Assembly: GCA_964541075.1 (NCBI GenBank)
Contig: CAZIPZ010000036.1
Span: 1 to 24,150, forward strand
Direction: 5' to 3'
Origin: CAZIPZ01 sp964541075
GTDB taxonomy: Bacteria > Acidobacteriota > Terriglobia > 20CM-2-55-15
Length of the DNA: 24,150 nucleotides
Positions within the stretch are counted from its first letter, which is position 1. The number at the start of each line of letters is the position of its first letter. Position numbers and translations under genes: made by a program. Positions 1 through 8,587 of this stretch are shown here, in pieces. The notes beneath the pieces were generated by a model. The model saw nothing but the letters and a program-made list of their open reading frames with translations. It made no database searches and had not been told where the DNA came from.

Positions 1-2
1 AG

Positions 3-1394
3 GGGATCTTTCTGAAAGAAGGAGGTATTTACACGCCGGCAAGCTTGAATCGAGCTCGGAACGATCTCACTGGGATCTACTATTCGCGAGGGTATTCGGA
101 CGTGCGTGTAGAGCCGGCCGTCGAGGAGGTGCAGAATACTCATGGAGTCCGTGTTACGTTTCAAATCACGGAGGGAAACAGCTACAAAATCGGCGACATT
201 CTCGTAAGCGGCAACACCATCACGAAAGAAAAGATCATCCATCGTTACACCAATCTTTATCCCCATACGCCCTTCAACCCGGAAGGAATTCTTCAGGGGC
301 AGCAAAGGCTCTACGCTACGGGCTTGTTCGATCGAGTGGAAATTGTGACGCTGAACGAAGACTCAACGAACACCCGCAACCTTTTGATTCAGGTGGAAGA
401 TGCCAAGCCGATTCTGGTCACCTACGGCGCGGGCTACCAGGAATTTGAGGGAGCACGTGGAACCATCGAGGTATCGCATAACAATCTTTTCGGATTGAAT
501 CGCTCTATCAGCCTCAGACTGCGGGGCAGCAGACGGGAACAACGCTTTCAGTCCACTTTTCGCGAACCCCGACTGTTCAATCGCGACGTGGATGGATTTG
601 CGTCTTTGTTTATCGAACGGGCGGAGCGGCCATTCTTCGATGCCAACCGTGTGGATTTCTCATTGCAAACCCTGAAACAGCTCACAACCCAAAGAAACCT
701 ACTGATTACCGCCAGCTACCAAACTGTCAACTTGAGGGATATACGGGTGAATCCCCGTGCATCGAGTTTTCCGGACGAGCGTGGAGTCATTCAGATTTCT
801 CGTATCGGCGGATCATTAATTCAGGAAAAACGAGACGATCCCATCAATCCAACAAGTGGCTCATTCAGCACAACAACGTTTCAGCTGGCCGCCAAGGCCC
901 TCGGCTCCGAGGTGAACTTCACATCTTTCTTCAATCAGACCAGCGCCTACACGCCGACAACGCATGGAGTCATTGCCAGCTCTGTTCGGGTCGGCTGGAA
1001 CCAGCCCTTTGGAAAGACCGACCGACTGCCACTCACAGAAAGATATTTTGCCGGAGGGTCCACAACGCTTAGAGGCTTCGATCTTGATGAGGCACAGCCT
1101 AACGGCGGGAATGTGATGCTGATCGGAAACCTGGAGTATCGAGTTCCGATATCCAGGCTTCCCATCAAGGGCATAGAAGGGGTCGTGTTTTACGACATTG
1201 GGAATGCATTCCCAACGATTCACGATATCAGGCTCAATGATTTCACTCACACCGCAGGGTTTGGTCTTCGATACCAGACGCCCCTTGGACCCGTTCGCTT
1301 GGATATTGGATCCAATTTGCGGCCTAAAATTCGACCGGACGGAAGCCGAGACGAGCGTCTCCAGGTGTTTTTTACGTTGGGACAACCGTTTTGA
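3..1394 (+). CDS. tamA: Omp85-family outer-membrane assembly protein, TamA-like (5' end outside window)
   Basis: Open from the left edge of the window; a TTG at 45 is in frame, but the reading continues upstream through it with coding-like residues, so the true start lies outside. Seen: the N-terminal part resembles POTRA repeats (pattern ending GDILVSGNTITKEKIIHR), followed by a Bac_surface_Ag/D15 barrel. Counting from the TTG, the barrel carries LRGF near residues 342-345, the conserved loop-6 motif (VRGF/Y) of Omp85 proteins, and the protein ends in a phenylalanine after a typical last strand (FTLGQPF), the usual beta-signal. Known: Omp85 proteins insert outer-membrane proteins or move substrates across the outer membrane. 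The neighbour two genes downstream is TamB, so TamA-like is preferred over BamA; BamA genes usually sit beside skp/lpxD. Family certain, TamA assignment inferred. Confidence 0.88.
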   Translation, partial: GIFLKEGGIYTPASLNRARNDLTGIYYSRGYSDVRVEPAVEEVQNTHGVRVTFQITEGNSYKIGDILVSGNTITKEKIIHRYTNLYPHTPFNPEGILQGQQRLYATGLFDRVEIVTLNEDSTNTRNLLIQVEDAKPILVTYGAGYQEFEGARGTIEVSHNNLFGLNRSISLRLRGSRREQRFQSTFREPRLFNRDVDGFASLFIERAERPFFDANRVDFSLQTLKQLTTQRNLLITASYQTVNLRDIRVNPRASSFPDERGVIQISRIGGSLIQEKRDDPINPTSGSFSTTTFQLAAKALGSEVNFTSFFNQTSAYTPTTHGVIASSVRVGWNQPFGKTDRLPLTERYFAGGSTTLRGFDLDEAQPNGGNVMLIGNLEYRVPISRLPIKGIEGVVFYDIGNAFPTIHDIRLNDFTHTAGFGLRYQTPLGPVRLDIGSNLRPKIRPDGSRDERLQVFFTLGQPF

Positions 1395-1396
1395 TT

Positions 1397-2023
1397 ATGT
1401 GTTTAATGAGCGACAGGATGCCGAGGGCCCTTACGAAATCGTGGTTGTTGCTCGCCGCAGCGTTGCTGTGCATGCTCCCTCTCTGGGTGCATTCGGAAGT
1501 CGTCGACAAGATCGTTGCCGTAGTCGATGGAAAAATTATCACTCAGAGTGACTTAAAACAGGAACGCGCCGCCAGGGCCGTGTTGGAAGAAGACGCGCCA
1601 ACGTCGGACAAGGAACTGCTCGCGGAGTTAGTCGAAAGGAAAATAATCATAAGCCAATTGTCTGAGTTTCGTGGTGTGGAGGCTTCATCCGTCGAAATTG
1701 AAAGACGCGTAGAGGAGATCAAAGATCGCCAAGGCTTGCCAAGAGATGCTCTCGTTGAAGCAATCCACACGCGGATGCAAATAGCAGCGTATCTCGATGT
1801 TCGATTTCGGCAGTTCGTTCAAGTGTCCGATGAAGATGTCCGCCGATACTATCGAGACGTCTTCGCACCTGAAGCCGCTGCGCGCGGCATGAATCCCATT
1901 CCTTCTATCGAGGATGTCACAGAGGGGATACGCAAAAATGTGATTGAGGAGAAGGTGGACCGGGACCTAAGCGTCTGGTTGGAGACTGTGCGGCGAAGGA
2001 GTGAAGTTGAGATTTTTGAATAA
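1397..2023 (+). CDS. SurA N-terminal-like periplasmic chaperone without a PPIase domain
   Basis: About 208 residues. A signal peptide is visible (basic RALTK, hydrophobic run SWLLLAAALLCMLPLWV, likely cut after HS). The mature start VVDKIVAVVDGKIITQSDL is the hallmark opening of SurA/PrsA-like foldases. The rest is helical and charged, as in SurA_N domains, and it ends before any parvulin domain: full SurA is about 430 residues with two. ATG 1397 lies two bases after the barrel gene's stop. A TTG at 1391 would overlap that stop (TTGA), and ATG 1406 or 1418 are also possible; 1418 gives the neatest signal peptide. None has a strong Shine-Dalgarno sequence. Inferred role: periplasmic holdase for barrel proteins or partner of the flanking TamA/TamB pair. 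Confidence 0.8.
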   Translation: MCLMSDRMPRALTKSWLLLAAALLCMLPLWVHSEVVDKIVAVVDGKIITQSDLKQERAARAVLEEDAPTSDKELLAELVERKIIISQLSEFRGVEASSVEIERRVEEIKDRQGLPRDALVEAIHTRMQIAAYLDVRFRQFVQVSDEDVRRYYRDVFAPEAAARGMNPIPSIEDVTEGIRKNVIEEKVDRDLSVWLETVRRRSEVEIFE

Positions 2024-5000
2024 GCGACGTTTGCTCGCGCTTATCGGAATTGCTGCTCTGTTTACACTCGCCCTCATTGGCGCAGTCATTTTCTATTTGA
2101 ATTCTCCTGCTTTTGAAGAACAGGCTCGAAAATACATTGTTCGCGAGATTGAACGCAGAACGGCGACGACGGTCTCCCTGAAACATTTCGATGTGAATAT
2201 TTGGCGACAGCATTTTCGCCTGGACGATTTGACAGTGCGTGGACTCGAACCGGCAAGCGAGAAGCCCCTGGCGCACTTCGATTACATTGATATCGGCTTG
2301 AACTTCAGAACCCTCTTTCAGAGGAAGATCGATCTTTACGGACTCACTCTGATCGCGCCTGATTTCCACGTGATGATTTCCTCCGACGGAAAGACCAATG
2401 TTCCCACGCCGCCCGAACGCCGGGATCTCGGACCATTTAATTTCGAGATTGCGATCGCAGATTTCAGTCTTCGCAACGGCTCAGCCGTCTTAAATGAACG
2501 GCGCATTGCTATGGATTTTTCGCTCGCCAACCTCGAAGGAATTCTGGATTACAGCAGTATCAGAGAAGTGCTCGGGATGCGCCTCAGATATGACGGAGTA
2601 CTGAATCGATCGGCGGAAGGAAAGCTCAACATTCCTTATTCGCTGTCTGGACAAATGGATTACACCCGCGGAACTCTTTTGGCCCACCAGGTCAACATCA
2701 CTGCGGGTGACACCAGCGTAAAACTGCAAGGCAAGGTCAACGATCTTTTCAATCGGAATATCGCGGGAAAATTCGAGTACACGGGAAATCTCTATGGTCC
2801 ATTCCTGAATTATTTTTTCCCGGATGAAGAATTTGCCGGCCGGAGTGATGTCGCGGGGCTGCTTGAGTTTGCCCGAGGATATTTCTTCACCAATGGAAAC
2901 GCCGCTGCAGATACGTTCGAGCTTGACGATTGGCATGCCACGAAACTGCGCGGAGACTACGCGTATCACTACCCCGAGAAGAGGCTGTCTTTCCGAAACA
3001 TGCACACCGAACTGGTTGGCGGATCGGTTGCCGGAGCGGTGGTTGTGGATGAACTGCCGGGAGCCTCACGCGTGAATCTTGATCTCACCTATGCCGGAAT
3101 CGACGGCGGCGCTCTGGCAAGGGCCTATCCATGGGATCCCAAGTATCGAATATTCTCTCGGTTGAACGGCACGCTGGATGGGTGGTTCGAGGGAAAGCTG
3201 AAGCGCTTTGCGTTTAGCGGAGAAGTTGACTTGAAGCCATATGCACGTGACGGTGCTGGCGGTGTGGTCGTTCTGCCGCTCGATGGCCATACTCATTTTG
3301 AACTAAGCCCGGGTCAGGCCCGGGTCCGTAATGGAAACGTGAACTTCCTTTCGACCGCGGTGGAGGCGGATGGTCTGATTGACAGAAAGCGCTCCGACCT
3401 CAAGCTCAAAGTGACTTCATCGGATCTTCGCGATCTTACGTTTATCTATTCGGCGGCAAATGGCAGCGGCGCCTTTGGTGGAGTGCTTAGAGGGCCTGTC
3501 GGGGCGCCGGAATTGAGCGGAGACTTCGATCTGGCTGGACACAAGTATGGACAGTGGACCATCGAGCGAGCCGCTGGGGGGGTGCGCCTCGATATTGACG
3601 CGAAGACCACAAACCTGCACAGCGTTCGGATTACACAGGGCGAGTCACGGTTGGTCATCAACGGACGCACAACACTGGACGGATCTTCAGCAGATCTTCG
3701 AATTCAGTCCGACCACATATCAAGCCACGACCTACGCCCATTCATCGATCGAAACATTGAAGGCGTCTTTTCGGGTGATGTTCGGCTGACATCATTCAAC
3801 CCGCTCAAAGCCGAAGGAACCGTCCACGCAAACAATCTTGTCGTGGACGGCCACGCAATCGGCGCCGCACAAGGCCGGGGACGATATTTTGATCCGGAGG
3901 TGGATCTGGATGAGTTCGCGATAAACCGAAACGGTGCGAGGATTTCGGGTTCGTTAACACTCAATCGCTCTACCGATGCGATTCAGTTTGGTGTCAGGAT
4001 GACTTCGGTTGATCTGAACAGTTTCCAGGACATGGGCGTTCCTCCCTCGATTGGAGGAACAATTCGGCAGGCGGATCTTCAGGGGAGCGGTACGCTTTCA
4101 CAGCCAAACTTGCGCGGCAACGCAGTTGTGGAAAACCTCTCATTGCTGGGGGAGCAATTCGAACGCGCAGTCATTCAAATAACCTCTGCGGGGACGCGTC
4201 TTGATATTGCGCTGAACGCATCACGAGACCTATCGGTGAGTGCGCGCATTGACACCGCCGATAAGAAATATCCTTTTGACGCAAAGGCATCGTTCAACCG
4301 CTACCTTATTCGGAACGTTGGAGGCGTGCCGGAAGCCAGTTTGGTGCTGACCGGAACGGCGAACCTAAATGGCTTTTTGACCGACCGCGACAGACTGCAA
4401 GGAGAGGGGACTGTTGAAAGCGCCGAAGGCGTCATTCAAGGGCAGGTGCTACGAACGACGCGGTCATTCACGTTTACCTTCAATCCGGAAAGATTGACGG
4501 TTTCGGGCGTCGTGCTCACAGGTCAGGCGACCCAAATCAACTTCGCCGGAACGATAGGTCTTCGTGACAAGGCGCCGCTGAATCTGGACGTTAGTGGACG
4601 TGTTGATCTCGGATTGCTGTCAGCAGCATATCCGGAATATGTACCGACCGGCATTTTGAGTGTTGAAGGCCGCGTTGGTGGAAATATTCAAAACCCGGAT
4701 TTGCGAGGGGTTGCGCGTCTTTCGAACGCCTCGCTGGCGCGGCGTGGATTGTTTACAACGTTGACCGGAGTAAATGGAGAACTGTTTTTCGACGAAAACC
4801 GGGTGACCATCAACAACATCTCCGGTCGAGTCGGAGGCGGAACTATCCGGGCGCAAGGCACAGCCTTGCTGGCTCAACGCAGTGTAGAAGCCATGAATGT
4901 CCGAATTCAAACCGATCAGGTCCGACTGCGCTATCCGGAAGGCCTGCGAACCGTCGTCAATGGATCGATGGTCCTTCGAGGTTCGTGGACGGCGCCCCTA

Positions 5001-5885
5001 CTTGAAGGCAATCTTCAAATCCAGAGTCTCTCCTATCGCAGCAGCTTCGAAGAGTTTCTCGCGCTTATCGGCGAGCCGCAATTGAACCGCCAGGAATCGC
5101 CGTTTGGTCGATTGGCCTTGGCTCTACACGTTGAAGGAAGCCGCAATATCACCATTCAGAATCAGCTGGCTGATGTCGAGGCTCGAATTGATGTAGACAT
5201 CAAGGGCGGCGTTGACGATCCCAGACTCACCGGACACATTGAAGCAAGCGGTGGAACTCTGCTCTTCCAGGGTAAGCGCTACAGAATCACGCGCGGAAAT
5301 ATCGATTTCATTAACCCGCTTCAGATCGAACCGGTCGTGGATGTGCAGGCGGAATCCGAAGTCCGAAATTATCGCGTCATTCTCGCCATCAGCGGGCGCG
5401 GCAACAGGCTACGCCTGGATCTGCGCTCAGATCCACCTTTGCCTGAACTCGAAATTGTAAGCTTGATAGCGGGTGGACGGACGAGGGAGGAAATTCGGCA
5501 GGAAATCGCTTCACAGCCTGATGGCGGTGTTTCGCCCGACAGGAATGTACCTTCAAGTGAAAAACTCTTTCAGGGAGGGGCGGCTTCCATCCTGTTCGAC
5601 CTGCTGCAATCTCGAGTGGGAGGTCGGCTTGGGCTCTTTGGTCTCGATCGGGTCCGCATCGACCCATTTCTCGTTGGAGCGGAGAATAATCCGGTCGCCC
5701 GCATTACACTTTCCGAGCAGGTCACTAAAGATCTTTCAATCACCTATTCACAGGACCTTTCATCGAACCGCCAGCAAGTCATCCTCATTGAATACTTCAT
5801 CACGACCGACACGTCGGTGGTTGCCTCGCGTGACGAATTCGGTAATCTTGGTCTGGACGTTCGTTTTCGAAAGCGGTTCAAGTAG
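2001..5885 (+). CDS. tamB: TamB-type envelope bridge protein (AsmA-like, DUF490 C-terminus)
   Basis: 1294 residues, the usual TamB size (1200-1500). A single N-terminal membrane anchor (about residues 8-31, after basic KRR) is followed by more than 1000 residues of short amphipathic beta-strands, as in AsmA-like proteins that form a long hydrophobic groove. The last 300 or so residues match the TamB/DUF490 domain: the pattern RLRLDLRSDPPLPELEIVSL, then AGGRTREEI, near residues 1132-1160, and a final strand-rich end close to RFRKRF. Known: TamB spans the periplasm, works with TamA, and AsmA-like relatives move phospholipid to the outer membrane. Start: GTG 2001 overlaps the previous gene by 23 bases; AAGGAG at 1996-2001 is better spaced for TTG 2007, which would remove two residues. 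It ends convergent with ridA, overlapping it by 8 bases. Confidence 0.92.
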   Translation: MKLRFLNKRRLLALIGIAALFTLALIGAVIFYLNSPAFEEQARKYIVREIERRTATTVSLKHFDVNIWRQHFRLDDLTVRGLEPASEKPLAHFDYIDIGLNFRTLFQRKIDLYGLTLIAPDFHVMISSDGKTNVPTPPERRDLGPFNFEIAIADFSLRNGSAVLNERRIAMDFSLANLEGILDYSSIREVLGMRLRYDGVLNRSAEGKLNIPYSLSGQMDYTRGTLLAHQVNITAGDTSVKLQGKVNDLFNRNIAGKFEYTGNLYGPFLNYFFPDEEFAGRSDVAGLLEFARGYFFTNGNAAADTFELDDWHATKLRGDYAYHYPEKRLSFRNMHTELVGGSVAGAVVVDELPGASRVNLDLTYAGIDGGALARAYPWDPKYRIFSRLNGTLDGWFEGKLKRFAFSGEVDLKPYARDGAGGVVVLPLDGHTHFELSPGQARVRNGNVNFLSTAVEADGLIDRKRSDLKLKVTSSDLRDLTFIYSAANGSGAFGGVLRGPVGAPELSGDFDLAGHKYGQWTIERAAGGVRLDIDAKTTNLHSVRITQGESRLVINGRTTLDGSSADLRIQSDHISSHDLRPFIDRNIEGVFSGDVRLTSFNPLKAEGTVHANNLVVDGHAIGAAQGRGRYFDPEVDLDEFAINRNGARISGSLTLNRSTDAIQFGVRMTSVDLNSFQDMGVPPSIGGTIRQADLQGSGTLSQPNLRGNAVVENLSLLGEQFERAVIQITSAGTRLDIALNASRDLSVSARIDTADKKYPFDAKASFNRYLIRNVGGVPEASLVLTGTANLNGFLTDRDRLQGEGTVESAEGVIQGQVLRTTRSFTFTFNPERLTVSGVVLTGQATQINFAGTIGLRDKAPLNLDVSGRVDLGLLSAAYPEYVPTGILSVEGRVGGNIQNPDLRGVARLSNASLARRGLFTTLTGVNGELFFDENRVTINNISGRVGGGTIRAQGTALLAQRSVEAMNVRIQTDQVRLRYPEGLRTVVNGSMVLRGSWTAPLLEGNLQIQSLSYRSSFEEFLALIGEPQLNRQESPFGRLALALHVEGSRNITIQNQLADVEARIDVDIKGGVDDPRLTGHIEASGGTLLFQGKRYRITRGNIDFINPLQIEPVVDVQAESEVRNYRVILAISGRGNRLRLDLRSDPPLPELEIVSLIAGGRTREEIRQEIASQPDGGVSPDRNVPSSEKLFQGGAASILFDLLQSRVGGRLGLFGLDRVRIDPFLVGAENNPVARITLSEQVTKDLSITYSQDLSSNRQQVILIEYFITTDTSVVASRDEFGNLGLDVRFRKRFK

Positions 5886-6267
5886 AAAGGGCGGCTACAC
5901 AGTCGATTTCGACGGATACGTCTCTGGGTAAGCGCGCGGCTTCAACGGTTGCGCGTGCCGGCGGCGACGATCGAAAGAACTCCGCATACTCCGCATTCAT
6001 TTCCGAAAACTCATCCATACTCTTCAGGTACACGGTCGTTTTAACGATGTCGTCCATGGAAAACCCGGCAGCGGTGACAATCGCCTGAAGATTCATAAGA
6101 ACGCGACGCGTCTGCGCTCGAATATGCTTGTCTTCGATGAGAGCGCCGGTTAGAGGATCCACCGGAATCTGTCCGGAGACAAAAAGAAGATTTCCAATGC
6201 GGATCGCCTGTGAGTACGGTCCAATGGCTGTCGGACCGAGGGGCGTGCTAATAACCGTTTTCCCCAT
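5878..6267 (-). CDS. ridA: RidA-family enamine/imine deaminase
   Basis: 129 residues, the usual length of the YjgF/YER057c/UK114 family. Seen: GPYSQA near residue 17, the FVSGQIP segment, and PPARATVEAARLPRD, whose arginine is residue 105; a glutamate is at residue 120. These match the substrate-carboxylate arginine (R105) and the conserved E120 of E. coli RidA. Known: RidA hydrolyses reactive 2-aminoacrylate and related imines formed by PLP enzymes, in the cytoplasm as a trimer. The ATG at 6267 is preferred because AGGTGA lies 8 bases upstream; a GTG at 6279 would overlap the rel stop. It follows rel by 8 bases and is probably co-transcribed. Its 3' end overlaps tamB. Confidence 0.95.
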   Translation of the reverse strand: MGKTVISTPLGPTAIGPYSQAIRIGNLLFVSGQIPVDPLTGALIEDKHIRAQTRRVLMNLQAIVTAAGFSMDDIVKTTVYLKSMDEFSEMNAEYAEFFRSSPPARATVEAARLPRDVSVEIDCVAALST

Positions 6268-6275
6268 GTCGTTGT

Positions 6276-8453
6276 TCACCTGGTCGTATTGGCAGTACGG
6301 GTTGAGCGAGTGATGTCGTACACACCGTCGATTTTCTTAAGCGAAGCGATAACGCGCTCCAGATGTTTCATATCCGGAATCTCAACAGTGATGTCAATAA
6401 TGCCGCGGGCATCTGCAGTCCGGGCTTCCACGTTCAAGATGTTGGATTTCACTTCGGAGATCGCGGCGGCAATCTCCGCCAGAATTCCGGGCCGATCTTC
6501 TGTGAGAATCGTTAAAGGAACAGCATAGGCTTCGGCGGTCGGTGTGGCCGTAGCCCACTCCACCTCGATCTTTCGGTCCGCATCATAAAGCAGGTTCTGG
6601 ACATTCGGACAGTTCTTGGCATGCACGGCGACGCCCTTGCCGCGGGTGATGTATCCGATGACTTCTTCACCGCGGATGGGGTTGCAGCATTTCGCGCGAT
6701 AGACCAAAAGATCATCGAAGCCTTTCACCTTCAACTTGGCATCGCTGCCGAAGCCTAGCACGCGTTTCACGGCCGAGGTGATTCGGGACTCTTCTTCGGA
6801 CGGCGCTTCCTTCAGCGGGTCAGGTGAGATACGCGCCAGAATCTGCTTTGCAGAAACCTTTCCGTACCCGATCGCGGACAGGAGGTCGTCGATCTTACTG
6901 GCGCTGTAATCGGGAAGCGCTGCAGCAAGCTTCTCGTTTTCGAGAAGCTCCTTGAGATTCTGCTTGTACTTACGAGCTTCCTTTTCCAGCATCTTTCGAC
7001 CGAGTTCAATCGCTTTTTCGCTTTCCTGAACTGTGAGCCAATGGCGAATCTTGTTCCTGGCTCTCGACGTCTTGACCAATGAAAGCCAATCTCGGCTTGG
7101 GTTGTGACCAGGCTGGGTGACGATCTCGATAATGTCGCCATTCTTCAACTTCGTTTTGAGAGGCGCCATGCGGCCGTTGATTTTAGCGCCGACACAATTG
7201 TGTCCGACTTGCGTGTGGATGGCGTAAGCGAAGTCCACAGGAGTTGCATCGCGCGGAAGCGAGATAACTTTCCCCTTAGGAGTGAATGTGTAGACTTCCT
7301 CGGGGTAAAGATCGATCTTGAGGGTGCTGAGAAAATCCTCCGGGTCCTTCATGTCTTGCTGCCATTCCACGAGATGGCGCAACCAGGCGATGCGATGATC
7401 TTCACGATCGTTTGCAACAAGCTTCCCGTCTTTATATTTCCAATGGGCGGCAATGCCTTCTTCGGCGATCTGATGCATTTCCGATGTGCGAATCTGTACT
7501 TCGAACGGCTGACCGCCGGCGATCACGGACGTGTGCAAGGACTGATACATGTTCGGGCGTGGCATTGCGATGAAATCCTTGATTCGCCCTGGTACGGGGC
7601 GCCACGTGTTATGAATGACGCCAAGCGCGGCATAGCAGTTTTTCACACTGTCAGTAATGATCCGCAACGCAAGCAGGTCATAGACCTGGTCGATTGAGAT
7701 GTGCTGTTTTTTGAGCTTTTGATGAATGGAGTAGAGGCGTTTGACCCGGGATTCGGTAGCGCAGGGAATGTCGTGTTCCCTCATTTTTTCTTCGACGATC
7801 TTGGTCACTTCAGAGAGAAACGCTTCGTGACTGCGCCGCTTGCGCTCAACAACGTCTTTTAGTTCCTGATAAGCCTTTGGGTCCAGATAGCTGAAGGCAA
7901 GGTCTTCCAACTCACTGCGAATCTTCCCCATACCAAGGCGGTTGGCCAGCGGAGCATAGATGTCCATCGTCTCTCGGGCAATCGCTTCACGACGGTCGGG
8001 CGGAAGGTATGCGAGAGTACGCATGTTGTGCAGGCGGTCGGCGAACTTGACCATGATGACGCGGATGTCGTCAGTCATCGCCAAGAGCATCTTCCGGAAG
8101 TTTTCAGCCTGCTTTTCTTCTTTTGAGGTGAACTGAATTTGACTGATCTTGGTTACGCCGTCGACGAGGTGGGTGATCTCTGCTCCGAAGAGTTCTTCGA
8201 GTTTCTCAAGAGAAACCAGAGTGTCTTCGACGACATCGTGGAGGAGGCCGACGCTGACGGTGACGGCATCCATTTTCATTTCCGCCAGGAGGTTGGCAAC
8301 CTCCAAGGGATGTGTCAGATACGGCTCACCGGAAGCGCGTAGTTGTCCTTTATGTTCCTTCGCGGAAAAGATGTAGGCCCGACGAATAAGCTCAAGGTTG
8401 TCGCCGGGACGGTTCTTCTCGACGCGTTCAAGAATCTCCTCCAACCGGATCAT
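6276..8453 (-). CDS. rel: Bifunctional (p)ppGpp synthetase/hydrolase (Rel/SpoT family)
   Basis: 725 residues with all four domains in order. The hydrolase domain has HP near residue 48 and the HD pair in GLLHDVVEDT at 72-73, plus FADRLHNMRTL near 137-147. The synthetase domain has GRIKDFIAMPRPNMYQSLHT, with RIKD at 290-293. A TGS domain starts near YTFTPKGKV (about 388), and a C-terminal ACT domain ends the protein. Known: RxKD in the synthetase loop marks bifunctional Rel/SpoT enzymes, while ExDD marks synthetase-only RelA, so this enzyme should both make and degrade the alarmone. An intact HD supports that. ATG 8453 is preferred over TTG 8462. The start lies 17 bases below a long hairpin with a T-tract and just below a TATAAT, so it may have its own nearly leaderless promoter. 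Followed by ridA. Confidence 0.97.
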   Translation of the reverse strand: MIRLEEILERVEKNRPGDNLELIRRAYIFSAKEHKGQLRASGEPYLTHPLEVANLLAEMKMDAVTVSVGLLHDVVEDTLVSLEKLEELFGAEITHLVDGVTKISQIQFTSKEEKQAENFRKMLLAMTDDIRVIMVKFADRLHNMRTLAYLPPDRREAIARETMDIYAPLANRLGMGKIRSELEDLAFSYLDPKAYQELKDVVERKRRSHEAFLSEVTKIVEEKMREHDIPCATESRVKRLYSIHQKLKKQHISIDQVYDLLALRIITDSVKNCYAALGVIHNTWRPVPGRIKDFIAMPRPNMYQSLHTSVIAGGQPFEVQIRTSEMHQIAEEGIAAHWKYKDGKLVANDREDHRIAWLRHLVEWQQDMKDPEDFLSTLKIDLYPEEVYTFTPKGKVISLPRDATPVDFAYAIHTQVGHNCVGAKINGRMAPLKTKLKNGDIIEIVTQPGHNPSRDWLSLVKTSRARNKIRHWLTVQESEKAIELGRKMLEKEARKYKQNLKELLENEKLAAALPDYSASKIDDLLSAIGYGKVSAKQILARISPDPLKEAPSEEESRITSAVKRVLGFGSDAKLKVKGFDDLLVYRAKCCNPIRGEEVIGYITRGKGVAVHAKNCPNVQNLLYDADRKIEVEWATATPTAEAYAVPLTILTEDRPGILAEIAAAISEVKSNILNVEARTADARGIIDITVEIPDMKHLERVIASLKKIDGVYDITRSTRTANTTR

Positions 8454-8461
8454 GTAACCCA

Positions 8462-8467
8462 ATTATA
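8462..8467 (-). promoter_or_regulatory. Possible -10 box of rel promoter
   Basis: The minus strand reads TATAAT here, a perfect sigma70 -10 box, ending 8 bases before the rel ATG at 8453. Initiation about 7 bases downstream would give an almost leaderless transcript. There is no good -35 box at 16-18 bases; the upstream bases belong to the hairpin element. The AT-rich context can produce TATAAT by chance, so this is only a candidate. Confidence 0.35.
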
Positions 8468-8469
8468 TG

Positions 8470-8572
8470 AAAAAAGGCCTTCGGACCTCGAAGAGCGTCA
8501 CGGTTGGGGGCCAGCCAAAGTGGAGACTTTGGTTTGGGCCCAACCTTGGCCGCTCTTGGAAGGCCGAAGGCC
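8470..8572 (-). terminator. Long imperfect hairpin followed by a T-tract, likely terminator of the tonB-exb operon
   Basis: Inverted arms read from the sequence: 8476-8484 with 8564-8572 (9 of 9 pairs), 8486-8488 with 8561-8563 (3 pairs, A8485 bulged), 8491-8497 with 8551-8557 (7 pairs), 8502-8508 with 8539-8545 (7 pairs), and an inner hairpin 8515-8520 with 8527-8532 (6 pairs, loop TGGAGA). On the minus strand the outer stem runs directly into six T (8475-8470), as in a Rho-independent terminator, 15 bases after the TPR lipoprotein stop. The stem is far longer and more complex than a usual terminator, so it may also be a structured RNA or a palindromic repeat. It also forms the boundary just upstream of rel. 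Confidence 0.6.
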
Positions 8573-8587
8573 AGGATTTCGGTGCTG

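Noticed and set aside
861..1385. Open reading frame of 174 codons on the minus strand inside the barrel gene
   Set aside because: It lies wholly opposite a clear Omp85 barrel, has no recognisable domain and no ribosome site of note; a shadow frame.
3..1394. Calling the barrel gene bamA
   Set aside because: The downstream neighbour is TamB rather than skp/lpxD-type genes; without the N-terminal POTRA count BamA cannot be fully excluded.
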